Shown here: positions 16,528-24,736 of the stretch, in pieces
How positions within the stretch are numbered: position 1 is the first letter of the stretch
Layout of the letters: every line of letters begins with the position of its first letter
Source: Candidatus Hydrogenedentota bacterium
GTDB taxonomy: Bacteria; Hydrogenedentota; Hydrogenedentia; Hydrogenedentales; CAITNO01
Length of the DNA stretch: 27,264 nucleotides
Direction: 5' to 3'
NCBI GenBank assembly: GCA_007118765.1
Contig: SKQZ01000474.1
Coordinates: 1 to 27,264 of the forward strand
The notes under the pieces: generated by a model
The model's database searches: none
What the model saw: only the letters and a program-made list of their open reading frames with translations
Told to the model about the DNA's origin: nothing
Made by a program: the position numbers and the translations under genes

Positions 16528-17427
16528 ATGGATAACGTTCCGTTCGCGTTCGCCCAAAAGAACCACCCCCTCGCGCCGCACACGCGCTACCGTATCGGCG
16601 GCCCGGCAGCATGGGCGCTTTTTCCCCCCACCACCAGCGCAATGAAAGAAGCGTATCACTGGCTCATGGAGACCAACACGCCGTTTATTGTGTTGGGCGG
16701 CGGCACAAATGTATTGATTGATGATCAGGGATATCCCGGATGCGTATTGTTCACCACCAAACTGCAAACGATGCAACCCCTTGGCAACCATCGTTACACG
16801 GTCGGCGCAGGCATGATGCTCAGCGACGTGGTGCGACAACTGTTGCTCCCAAATAATTATCACGGTGTTGGCGCACTTACCGGCATCCCGGGCACGGTGG
16901 GCGGCGCCGTATATATGAACGCGGGCACGGCAAATGGCAGTATCTGTGAACTGACCGAAACGGTGTCGCTATTGCGCGGCGGCCGTTTCGAAACAGTATC
17001 CGTTACCCCCGATGCATACGGTTATCGCGGGCAGTCCTTTTGCAAGGAAAACGAGGTCATTGTGGATGCCACATTGGCCTGTGTACGCTCCGAACACAAC
17101 GAAGCGGACACCTATCACCATTATATGCAGCGGCGCAAAACGACGCAGCCGGAAGGCTGGTGTTGCGGCAGTGTGTTCAAGAACCCGCCAAACGACCATG
17201 CCGGAAGGCTCATTGAGGCCGTCGGACTCAAAGGCACGCGCCACAACGGCGCCTGTATCAGCGATAAACACGCCAACTTTATTATGAACGAGGACACGGC
17301 ATCCTTTGACGATGTACTGTACCTTATCACCCTCGCAAAAGATAAAGTGCGCGAACAGTTTGGCGTTGAACTGAAAGAGGAAGTGCGCATCATCCCGCAC
17401 CGCACGTTGTCGGCAGGGGTGGAATAA
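16528..17427 (+). CDS. murB: UDP-N-acetylenolpyruvoylglucosamine reductase
   Basis: 299 residues, the length of the shorter type II MurB. The FAD enzyme reduces UDP-GlcNAc-enolpyruvate to UDP-MurNAc in the cytoplasm. Visible motifs are the N-terminal HTRYRIGGPA, the FAD-binding LGGGTNVLI (about residue 56), GIPGTVGGAVYMNAG (about 118), YGYRGQSF with the catalytic-site Arg, CGSVFKNP with the proton-donor Ser (about 212), HANFI and a C-terminal Glu in EEVRII. It follows the glycosyltransferase by 63 bases. No strong ribosome site precedes its ATG. Confidence 0.96.
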   Translation: MDNVPFAFAQKNHPLAPHTRYRIGGPAAWALFPPTTSAMKEAYHWLMETNTPFIVLGGGTNVLIDDQGYPGCVLFTTKLQTMQPLGNHRYTVGAGMMLSDVVRQLLLPNNYHGVGALTGIPGTVGGAVYMNAGTANGSICELTETVSLLRGGRFETVSVTPDAYGYRGQSFCKENEVIVDATLACVRSEHNEADTYHHYMQRRKTTQPEGWCCGSVFKNPPNDHAGRLIEAVGLKGTRHNGACISDKHANFIMNEDTASFDDVLYLITLAKDKVREQFGVELKEEVRIIPHRTLSAGVE

Positions 17428-17902
17428 CAGTATCGCGCCCGGCCGTTGTAGCTGGCCCGTGGCCCGCGCAGCGTGCTGCGTTATTCATTGCGCATCTGAA
17501 TACACCGCCTGCGATGGTGTAAGAAATACGTGCGCAACCGAAGAGTTGGTAAAACAAGTTGCTCGCAGATCGGTGCGTTCCCATACAATGAGATCAGCAC
17601 TGATGTTTCCTTGCTGTCTTGTTTATTATGGTTATTTGCGTTTTATTGGTAGCGATACGGATGATCTTCCTATGATATGAATGCCGACCGGCCGGTATAC
17701 TTAACAGTAGGTAGGCGTTATTATGGAAAGTCGCAGCTTGCATACACACGTTTCATTGTGTATCATAGTCTGTGAAGCACTGCAAGGATGTTTTTAGGAA
17801 ATGTTTGCATATAGGGCGTGTTATAGTTTGTGATGTCGCATGGGCGATAAATTCCTGCGCGACATAGCGTGTTTTGATGCCCAAGATCAAGGAGATAATC
17901 GA
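17428..17902 (+). other. 475-base gap before the hydrogenase operon
   Basis: No convincing gene: the one open frame (17459-17680) has improbable composition and no ribosome site. The stretch is more AT-rich toward its right end than the surrounding genes. It holds a TATACT hexamer (17696-17701) without a good -35, a 7-bp inverted repeat (17742-17763, listed apart), and another pair TGTCGC/GCGACA close to the hydC start. It probably carries the promoter and regulatory sites of hydCBA. Confidence 0.5.
17742..17763. promoter_or_regulatory. Inverted repeat, possible operator upstream of hydCBA
   Basis: ATACACA (17742-17748) and TGTGTAT (17757-17763) are perfect complements around an 8-base centre, about 140 bases before the hydC start. 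The size and symmetry fit a dimeric regulator site. It does not match the Rex (TTGTnA...TnACAA) or FNR (TTGAT....ATCAA) consensus closely. The regulator is unknown. Confidence 0.35.
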
Positions 17903-18400
17903 ATGACTACAGTAGCCGAGACGGGCACTGCCCCAGTGTTGGCGGAGATTTTTGCCCGGCACCCGGGCGCCGGTCGGGATGCGCTCATTCCAATTTTGCA
18001 AGACATTCAGGACACGATGGGATACCTGTCATTGGAAACCATCAAAGAGGTGGGCGCCCATCTGAATTTGCCCGTCAGCAAGATATACGGGGTGGCGACT
18101 TTCTACAACCAGTTTCGTTTCCAGGCGCTTGGCAAATACCATGTGCAGGTTTGCCGTGGTACGGCGTGTCATGTTAAGGGGTCGCAAGGGGTGCTGGATG
18201 ACATCCGGCAGATACTTAAACTCGAGCCCGGCGTCACCACGGCCGACGGTCTGTTCTCGTTGGAAGTGGTGGCGTGTATCGGCGCATGCGGTTTGGCGCC
18301 GGTCATCAAGATAAATGACGAGTTCCATGCGGATATGACTACAGCAAAACTGGACCGGGTCTTCAAGGCCCTCAAAAAAGAGGCAAAATCCAATGACTAG
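17903..18400 (+). CDS. hydC: NuoE-like subunit of bifurcating [FeFe] hydrogenase
   Basis: 165 residues, with AAGGAG 8 bases before the ATG. An N-terminal helical bundle (residues about 10-65: ALIPILQDIQDTMGYLS, VSKIYGVATFYNQFRF) precedes the thioredoxin-like [2Fe-2S] domain with ligands C84 and C89 (CRGTACH) and C125 and C129 (CIGACG). This is the NuoE/HndA/HydC family, which passes electrons between the NuoF-like flavin subunit and the rest of the complex. Its stop overlaps the hydB start by 8 bases. All four cluster cysteines are present. Confidence 0.95.
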   Translation: MTTVAETGTAPVLAEIFARHPGAGRDALIPILQDIQDTMGYLSLETIKEVGAHLNLPVSKIYGVATFYNQFRFQALGKYHVQVCRGTACHVKGSQGVLDDIRQILKLEPGVTTADGLFSLEVVACIGACGLAPVIKINDEFHADMTTAKLDRVFKALKKEAKSND

Positions 18401-20411
18401 CACAACTCAACCGGCATGCAATTGCGGCTGCCCGGACGCAACGAGCGTGTTTGCGCCGGAAGAATTAGAAGCGTGGCTTGCGAGCACGGACAGCACGGCA
18501 CAGGAAGAGGCATTGACAGAAAAGCTGGCCATGTTACGCCGCGAGAATGTCAGCAAACCGACGATATTTATCGGCACTGGCACCTGCGGCCTTGGCGCGG
18601 GCGCTGCGAAAACACTCGCAGCCATACGGGACTGGTGCAGCAGCAGCGACACGGATTGTGACATTGTCGAAGTGGGATGCATCGGCCTGTGCAGCGCCGA
18701 ACCCATCATGGATGTCCAGTTGCCCGATCGCGCACGCGTATCTTTTATGAATGTAACCGGCAAGAAAGCGCCGGACCTGCTGGCTTCTGTCTTTGACGGC
18801 GTCATCCCTGAAGAAATGGCGTTGGGCCAGTTTGACGGCGATTCCGCGCGCAAGCCGTGGGATGGGGTGCCCACGTTGAAAGAGCATCCTTTTTTCGCCC
18901 GGCAGACGCGGTTTGTGCTGGCTCAGTGTGGCGAGATAGACCCCTCCAGCATGGACGAATACATTGCGCACGGCGGTTACCAGACTCTCGCACGAACATT
19001 GCGCGACATGGCGCCCGAAGCGATCTGCAATGCAGTGGAGGCGAGCGGCCTGCGCGGTCGCGGCGGCGGCGGCTTTCCTGCCGGCAGCAAGTGGAAATTT
19101 GCACTCGCCGCAAAGTCCGATCAGAAATATCTAATCTGCAACGCGGACGAAGGCGATCCGGGCGCGTTCATGGACCGTGCCATTATCGAAGGCGCGCCGC
19201 ACCGGCTCGTGGAAGGCATGATCATCGCCGCGTACGCCATTGGCGCCTCCAAAGCCTACGTCTATATTCGTGCGGAATATCCGCTGGCCATTGCACGGCT
19301 GAAGACGGCCTTTGCGCAGGCACACGCGGCGGGCTTGCTCGGCGAGAATATATTGGGCACGGGCTACAACCTTGACATTGTTTTGAAGATGGGCGCAGGC
19401 GCATTTGTATGCGGCGAAGAAACAGCGCTCATCCATAGCGTGGAAGGCAAGCGCGGCATGCCCCGCCCCAGACCGCCGTTCCCTGCGGTGAAAGGCGCTT
19501 TCGACAAGCCCACGGTTATCAACAACGTGGAAACCCTTGCAAACGTGCCGCCTGTGTTGGCCATGGGGGCGGAGGCGTTTGCCGCCATCGGCACGGAAAA
19601 CAGCAAGGGCACCAAAGTATTCGCTTTGTCCGGAAAAGTTGCTCGCACCGGATTGGTTGAGGTCGCCATGGGCACCACCATTCGGGAAATCATTTTTGAT
19701 ATTGGCGGCGGCATCCCCCAAGACCGTCAATTTAAGGCGGTACAAATGGGCGGGCCCTCCGGCGGCTGCATTCCCACCGAGCATTTGGATATTGAGGTGG
19801 ACTACGATTCGTTGAAGCAGGTGGGCGCCATCATGGGGTCGGGCGGCATGGTCGTCATGGACGAAGAAACATGCATGGTGGACGTAGCCAAGTTCTTTAT
19901 GGACTTCATCCAGCGCGAGAGCTGTGGCAAGTGCATCCCCTGTCGTGAAGGCACCCGTCGCATGCTTGAGATTCTCAAGCGGATTACCCGCGGCTACCGT
20001 CACGAAACCGAACTCGCCACCTTGGAGCGCTTTCAAGGCATTATGTATATGGAACGCCTTGCAAAGGTCATTAAGGACACCAGCCTGTGCGGTTTGGGCC
20101 AGACCGCGCCCAACCCGGTGTTAAGCACGCTGCGCTGGTTCCGGGACGAGTATGAAACGCATATTTACGAACGACGCTGCCCGGCGGGCGTGTGTCAGGA
20201 GTTGCGTTATTTCACCATAGACCATGACAAGTGCATCGGTTGTACATTGTGTGCAAGGCGGTGCCCGACGGACGCCATCATTGGCGAATCAAAGCAGGCC
20301 CATTACATCATTGTAGACAAATGCATCGGGTGTGGCTCGTGCGTATCCGTGTGCCCGAAAGACGCGGTGGTGCTGTGCGAGTTCGACGATGAATTCGAGG
20401 TGACCGCTTAA
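18393..20411 (+). CDS. hydB: NuoF-like flavoprotein subunit of bifurcating [FeFe] hydrogenase
   Basis: 672 residues, with HndB- and HndC-type parts in one chain as in Thermotoga-type HydB. Residues about 55-110 are a thioredoxin-like [2Fe-2S] domain (IGTGTCGLGAGA, VGCIGLCSAEP). The core carries the FMN/NAD(H) glycine loop GLRGRGGGGFPAGSKW (about 217), NADEGDPGAFMDR, an SLBB-like region, and the ESCGKCIPCREGTRR [4Fe-4S] site (about 508). The C-terminus has two [4Fe-4S] ferredoxin motifs (CIGCTLCARRC about 613 and CIGCGSCVSVC about 643). Known members bind FMN and oxidise or reduce NAD(P)H, and are central to electron bifurcation. The very N-terminus has three closely spaced extra cysteines (ACNCGCPD), whose role is unknown. 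Confidence 0.96.
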   Translation: MTSTTQPACNCGCPDATSVFAPEELEAWLASTDSTAQEEALTEKLAMLRRENVSKPTIFIGTGTCGLGAGAAKTLAAIRDWCSSSDTDCDIVEVGCIGLCSAEPIMDVQLPDRARVSFMNVTGKKAPDLLASVFDGVIPEEMALGQFDGDSARKPWDGVPTLKEHPFFARQTRFVLAQCGEIDPSSMDEYIAHGGYQTLARTLRDMAPEAICNAVEASGLRGRGGGGFPAGSKWKFALAAKSDQKYLICNADEGDPGAFMDRAIIEGAPHRLVEGMIIAAYAIGASKAYVYIRAEYPLAIARLKTAFAQAHAAGLLGENILGTGYNLDIVLKMGAGAFVCGEETALIHSVEGKRGMPRPRPPFPAVKGAFDKPTVINNVETLANVPPVLAMGAEAFAAIGTENSKGTKVFALSGKVARTGLVEVAMGTTIREIIFDIGGGIPQDRQFKAVQMGGPSGGCIPTEHLDIEVDYDSLKQVGAIMGSGGMVVMDEETCMVDVAKFFMDFIQRESCGKCIPCREGTRRMLEILKRITRGYRHETELATLERFQGIMYMERLAKVIKDTSLCGLGQTAPNPVLSTLRWFRDEYETHIYERRCPAGVCQELRYFTIDHDKCIGCTLCARRCPTDAIIGESKQAHYIIVDKCIGCGSCVSVCPKDAVVLCEFDDEFEVTA

Positions 20412-20464
20412 AATACGACAACCCTGTTCACAACAACCGTGACAGAACAAGGAGTTACATACCC

Positions 20465-22186
20465 ATGGTAGCAATAAACATAGACAACAGACCTTGTGAA
20501 GCGCCCGAAGGGAGCACCATTTACGAAGCGGCCCAGCTAATCGGCATTACCATACCCACCCTGTGTCACATGGAGGGGCTTTCGCCTTCCGGCGCCTGCC
20601 GTATCTGTGTGGTTGAAGTGGAGGGCATGCCCAGCCTCACGCCTGCCTGTTCGTTTCCCGTTCGCGAAGGCATGAACATTCAAACCCATTCGGCGCGTGT
20701 GCTGTTGGCCCGCAAGACAATCGTGGAACTGCTGCTCGCCAACCATCCCGATGATTGCCTGTATTGCATTCGCAACAACAACTGCATGTTGCAGAACCTT
20801 GCGGCGGATTTGGGTGTGCGCCGTCGTCGCTATACCGGCGCCCGCAACGAATACAAGGAAGATGTGTCCAGTCCGTCGGTGATTCGTGATCCGGAAAAAT
20901 GCATCCTGTGCGGCAAGTGTGTGCGCGTGTGCGAAGAAGTACAGGACGTTTCCGCCATAGACTTTATTGACCGCGGCAGCCAGTCCCATATCGGCACGGC
21001 CTTTGATGAGGGCTTGAATCTTTCGAGCTGTATCAACTGTGGTCAGTGTATTGTGGTCTGTCCGACGGGCGCACTGCATGAACACGACAGTCTTAAATCC
21101 GTAATTGACGCCATAAATGACCCTGACATCACCGTGGTCGCGCAGCATGCGCCGAGTGTCTCCGTCACCATTGGCGAAGAGTTTGGCTTGCCCGCGGGCG
21201 CCGATTGCGACGGCATGATGGTTGCCGCATTGCGCCGCTTGGGTTTTGACCGCGTGTTTGACACGTCATTTACCGCCGACCTTACCATCATGGAAGAAGG
21301 CTCGGAATTGGTGGAGCGGATCAAGAACGGCGGGAAGCTGCCCATGCTCACCAGTTGTTCGCCCGGCTGGATCAAGTTTGCCGAACAGCGTTACCCCGAT
21401 TTTCTGGACAATATTTCCAGTTGCAAGAGTCCGCAGCAGATGATGGGCGCCATTATCAAAAGTTTCTTTGCCGAGCGTGAGAACATTGACCCGGCGAAAA
21501 TCTTCAGCGTTTCCATTATGCCCTGTACGGCCAAAAAATTCGAGGCAGGCCGCCACGAAATGACACGGGACGGGTATCCCGACGTGGATGTGGTGCTTAC
21601 AACACGTGAACTGGCCCGGTTAATCCGTATGCGCGGCCTGGACATGCTCGCGCTGCAACCTGAAGGGGCGGACACCCCCTTTGGCGAGCGCACCACCGCA
21701 GGCAAGATTTTCGGCGCTTCGGGCGGTGTCATGGAAGCGGCGTTGCGCAGCGCGTATTTTCTGCTTACCGGCAGCGAACTTGAAGACCTGAATGTTACGG
21801 CTGTGCGCGGTCTGGAAGGATGCAAGGAAGCGCACGTCAAGATAGGCGATCTTGAGGTGGGCGTGGCGGTTGCCAGCGGCCTCAAGAATGCTGCCGCACT
21901 GTTGGACCAGATACGTGCCGGTCGCGATGACCTGCATTTTATTGAAATCATGACATGCCCCGGCGGGTGTATTGCAGGCGGTGGACAACCGCTCAGCACC
22001 AACAAACAGGCGGTGACACAGCGCATGAAAGCACTGTATGCCCTGGACGCTTCGGCGGAAACGCGGACGTCACATAAGAATGAGGCGGTGCAACGGCTTT
22101 ACGAAGAGTATTTGGGTTCTCCCCTCAGCGATAAGAGCCATCACCTGCTGCATACCCATTACACGCAGCGCGAGGTGTTGTTGTAG
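20465..22186 (+). CDS. hydA: Catalytic [FeFe] hydrogenase subunit
   Basis: 573 residues with AAGGAG 10 bases before the ATG, the layout and length of clostridial CpI/HndD. Ferredoxin-type [2Fe-2S] ligands are C34, C45, C48 and C62. A His-Cys3 site follows (HPDDCLYCIRNNNC, about 95), then two [4Fe-4S] motifs (CILCGKCVRVC, CINCGQCIVVC). The H-cluster loops are TSCSPGW (about 296), IMPCTAKKFE (about 351) and TCPGGCIAGGGQP (about 497), ending in the small-subunit-like tail with HTHY. The first loop has Ser where the textbook TSCCPGW has its second Cys; I recall this form in many NAD(P)-linked multimeric enzymes. It reversibly makes H2 in the cytoplasm and needs HydEFG maturases, which are not in this window. 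Confidence 0.96.
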   Translation: MVAINIDNRPCEAPEGSTIYEAAQLIGITIPTLCHMEGLSPSGACRICVVEVEGMPSLTPACSFPVREGMNIQTHSARVLLARKTIVELLLANHPDDCLYCIRNNNCMLQNLAADLGVRRRRYTGARNEYKEDVSSPSVIRDPEKCILCGKCVRVCEEVQDVSAIDFIDRGSQSHIGTAFDEGLNLSSCINCGQCIVVCPTGALHEHDSLKSVIDAINDPDITVVAQHAPSVSVTIGEEFGLPAGADCDGMMVAALRRLGFDRVFDTSFTADLTIMEEGSELVERIKNGGKLPMLTSCSPGWIKFAEQRYPDFLDNISSCKSPQQMMGAIIKSFFAERENIDPAKIFSVSIMPCTAKKFEAGRHEMTRDGYPDVDVVLTTRELARLIRMRGLDMLALQPEGADTPFGERTTAGKIFGASGGVMEAALRSAYFLLTGSELEDLNVTAVRGLEGCKEAHVKIGDLEVGVAVASGLKNAAALLDQIRAGRDDLHFIEIMTCPGGCIAGGGQPLSTNKQAVTQRMKALYALDASAETRTSHKNEAVQRLYEEYLGSPLSDKSHHLLHTHYTQREVLL

Positions 22187-22257
22187 CAGCAGAGGCCCCG
22201 AGGGCAACTGCTTGGATACCGTACACAAGCCGGCTGAATCACAGTTAAACGAAGACC

Positions 22258-24270
22258 ATGAAAAGCATCAGGAACTATAACACCATACCCGTCGTAAACA
22301 CGGTCAGGGAACGCTGTCGCGTGTGTTTTACCTGTGTGCGTGAATGTCCGGCCAAAGCCATCCGCATCAGCGAAGGGCAGGCGGAAGTGCTGCCGGAACG
22401 GTGCATTGGCTGTGGCAACTGTGTGCGGGTGTGCAGCCAAAACGCCAAACAGGTTCGCGACTGCACGGCAAACGCACGTATGCTGTTGCAAGGCGATGCG
22501 CCTGTGGCGGCGTTGGTGGCGCCCAGTTTTCCGGCGGAGTTCGCCGAATGTGATTATCATGAGTTCGTGGGCATGTTGCGTGCCTTGGGGTTTGATTATG
22601 TTTTTGAGGTCGCTTTTGGCGCGGACCTGGTGGCGCTGCAATACAAGCAGCTCCTCGAAAAGAACCCCGGAAAACGTTACATCGCCACCACATGCCCCGC
22701 CATATTTGCGTATGTTGAACGATATCACCCGGATCTGGTGCCCAATCTCGCCCCGATTGTGTCGCCCATGATTGCCATGTCGCGGGTGGTTCATGAGCTG
22801 CATGGGCCCGATGTCCGGTGTGTATTTGTGGGGCCGTGCATTGCGAAAAAAAGTGAGATGCTCAGCGATATAATGCCGCGGGACATCAGCGCCACCCTTG
22901 CGTTTTCGGAATTGCGTCAACTGTTGTATCAGCACTCCATCTCGCCGGAAAAAAGTGTGCCTTCGGATTTTGACCCGCCATACGCCGGGCATGGCATGCT
23001 TTTTCCCATCAGCGGCGGCATGTTGCAGGCGGCGAATCTGCCCGAAGACCTTATGTCGGGAGAAATCGTGGCGGCAGACGGGCGCGAGCCGTTTGTGGGC
23101 GCCATACGCGAGTTTCAATCATCCGATGTGGACGTTTCTCTGCTGGAAGTTTTGGCCTGTGAAGGCTGTATTTCAGGCCCCGGCATCGGCAACGAGGCGC
23201 CGCTGTTCCGCAGGCGCAGTTTGGTGAGTCGCTATGCACGTACGCGCGCAGCGGACACGGATAAGGACGCATGGCAGGCAGATATCGAACGGTTTAAAGA
23301 ATTGGACCTCACACGCAGTTTCCAGCCCCATGACCAACGTTTTGCCCCGCCGTCGGAAGAAGATATCGAACGTGCGTTGCGCAGCATGAAAAAAACCAAA
23401 CCGGAAGATTTTCTTAATTGCGGCGCGTGTGGATACGACACTTGTCGTGATCATGCCATTGCCATTTGCAAGGAACTGGCCGAATCAGAGATGTGCCTGC
23501 CTTATACCATCGAAGAATTGAAGAACGCCGTAGGCAATCTGGCGTTGTCGAATAAGGAACTGGCGCAAACACAGCAGGCATTGATGCATTCCGAACGCTT
23601 GGCCAGCATGGGCCAGCTTGCCGCGGGCATTGCCCATGAACTGAACAATCCCCTGGGCGTGGTGTTGATGTATACCCATTTGCTTCGGCGTGAGATTGGT
23701 GATGCCGAACGTATGGGACAGGATTTGCATACCATTGCTGAGCAAGCCGACCGATGCAAAAAGATCGTGGCAGGGCTGCTCCATTTTGCCCGCCAAAACA
23801 AGGTGTTGCGGCAGTCCGCCAACATACCCGACCTCATAAACTCCTGCCTGAAGGGCTACCCGCCGCCCGAGCATGTAAGCGTAACACTGGACAATAAAAT
23901 GCAGGATGTCATGGCCGACGTGGACCGCGATCAAATTACACAGGTGGTCGGCAACCTGCTTACCAACGCGTATGATGTCATGCCAGAGGGCGGCGCGGTT
24001 ACGGTGCATCTCTCCGACAAAGCCGACCGCATTGATATAGCGGTTGAGGATACGGGCCCCGGCATCCCCGAGGACGTTGGCAAGAATATCTTTGAGCCGT
24101 TCTTTACAACCAAGAGCATTGGGAAGGGTACCGGTCTGGGCCTTTCCATTACCTACGGCATTGTAAAGATGCACAGCGGCGACATTCGTTTTACAAGTAA
24201 TTGCGACCCCGATGCAGGGCCCACAGGTACAACTTTCTGTGTGACGTTGCCAAGATATGAACAAGCGTGA
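22258..24270 (+). CDS. [FeFe]-hydrogenase-like sensor fused to a histidine kinase
   Basis: 670 residues in one chain. Residues about 18-62 are two [4Fe-4S] motifs (CRVCFTCVREC, CIGCGNCVRVC). About 75-330 is an H-cluster domain with sensory-type loops: ATTCPA (C146), VGPCIAKKSE (about 192) and LACEGCISGPGIG (about 301). About 387 has a further iron-sulfur motif, NCGACGYDTC. A coiled coil follows, then the HisKA H-box (GIAHELNNP, phospho-acceptor H460), and an ATPase domain with NLLTNAYD, EDTGPGIPE and GKGTGLGLS. No membrane segment or PAS domain is visible. Group C-type sensory hydrogenases (HydS) usually carry a PAS domain, so direct fusion to a complete kinase is notable. It is presumably a cytoplasmic H2 or redox sensor, and its signal is inferred. 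It lies 71 bases after hydA; the ribosome site is weak. Confidence 0.9.
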   Translation: MKSIRNYNTIPVVNTVRERCRVCFTCVRECPAKAIRISEGQAEVLPERCIGCGNCVRVCSQNAKQVRDCTANARMLLQGDAPVAALVAPSFPAEFAECDYHEFVGMLRALGFDYVFEVAFGADLVALQYKQLLEKNPGKRYIATTCPAIFAYVERYHPDLVPNLAPIVSPMIAMSRVVHELHGPDVRCVFVGPCIAKKSEMLSDIMPRDISATLAFSELRQLLYQHSISPEKSVPSDFDPPYAGHGMLFPISGGMLQAANLPEDLMSGEIVAADGREPFVGAIREFQSSDVDVSLLEVLACEGCISGPGIGNEAPLFRRRSLVSRYARTRAADTDKDAWQADIERFKELDLTRSFQPHDQRFAPPSEEDIERALRSMKKTKPEDFLNCGACGYDTCRDHAIAICKELAESEMCLPYTIEELKNAVGNLALSNKELAQTQQALMHSERLASMGQLAAGIAHELNNPLGVVLMYTHLLRREIGDAERMGQDLHTIAEQADRCKKIVAGLLHFARQNKVLRQSANIPDLINSCLKGYPPPEHVSVTLDNKMQDVMADVDRDQITQVVGNLLTNAYDVMPEGGAVTVHLSDKADRIDIAVEDTGPGIPEDVGKNIFEPFFTTKSIGKGTGLGLSITYGIVKMHSGDIRFTSNCDPDAGPTGTTFCVTLPRYEQA

Positions 24271-24332
24271 TAGGCTGTAACATGCGGTCGGTGTGCCCGA
24301 CATGCAAAACCGAAATCAGGATGACAAGTGCT

Positions 24333-24734
24333 ATGGAACAAACAGACGGAAAACGAAGTATTCTACTGGTGGACGACGACAAAGACTTCCTCTTCCAGTT
24401 AAAGGCACAGTTCGAGGCGGCAGGCTATGACGTCTTGGACGCGCACGACGGCAAGAAGGCGGTGGCGTTGCTTGCCGAAAACCGCCCTGATGTCGCCGTG
24501 GTGGACCTTATGATGGAAAAGGCGGACATGGGATTCACGCTCTGCTACAAGATCAAGAAGAAGGATCCCACCATTCCCGTGATCATGGTTACCTCCGTTA
24601 CCCGTGAAACCGGCCTTGATTTTGACGCCACCACCAAGGAAGAGCGCTCATGGATCAAAGCGGATGCACTGCTGGACAAGCCGGTGCGTTTTGAACAACT
24701 GCAGCGCACCATCGCCCGACTGCTGAAGGGATAG
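24333..24734 (+). CDS. Stand-alone response-regulator receiver protein
   Basis: 133 residues, a single CheY-like receiver: acidic pocket DDD (residues 14-16), phospho-acceptor D58 in VVDLMMEK, the switch Thr in VMVTS, and Lys in LDKPV. No output domain. The start is uncertain: ATG at 24333 begins the fold directly and has AGGA 11 bases upstream; starts at 24282 or GTG 24267 would add a short tail with CPTC. It probably receives phosphate from the adjacent hydrogenase-like kinase. The segment after the phospho-site, MMEKADMGFT, departs from the usual MPxxxG and is shared with the third signalling gene. Confidence 0.88.
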   Translation: MEQTDGKRSILLVDDDKDFLFQLKAQFEAAGYDVLDAHDGKKAVALLAENRPDVAVVDLMMEKADMGFTLCYKIKKKDPTIPVIMVTSVTRETGLDFDATTKEERSWIKADALLDKPVRFEQLQRTIARLLKG

Positions 24735-24736
24735 CC

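Noticed and set aside
17459..17680. A 73-codon open frame upstream of hydC
   Set aside because: No ribosome site, an odd cysteine-rich composition and no family resemblance; it lies in the regulatory gap.
17720..17765. Sigma-54 promoter before the hydrogenase operon
   Set aside because: GG and GC elements occur near 17724 and 17740 but with the wrong spacing.
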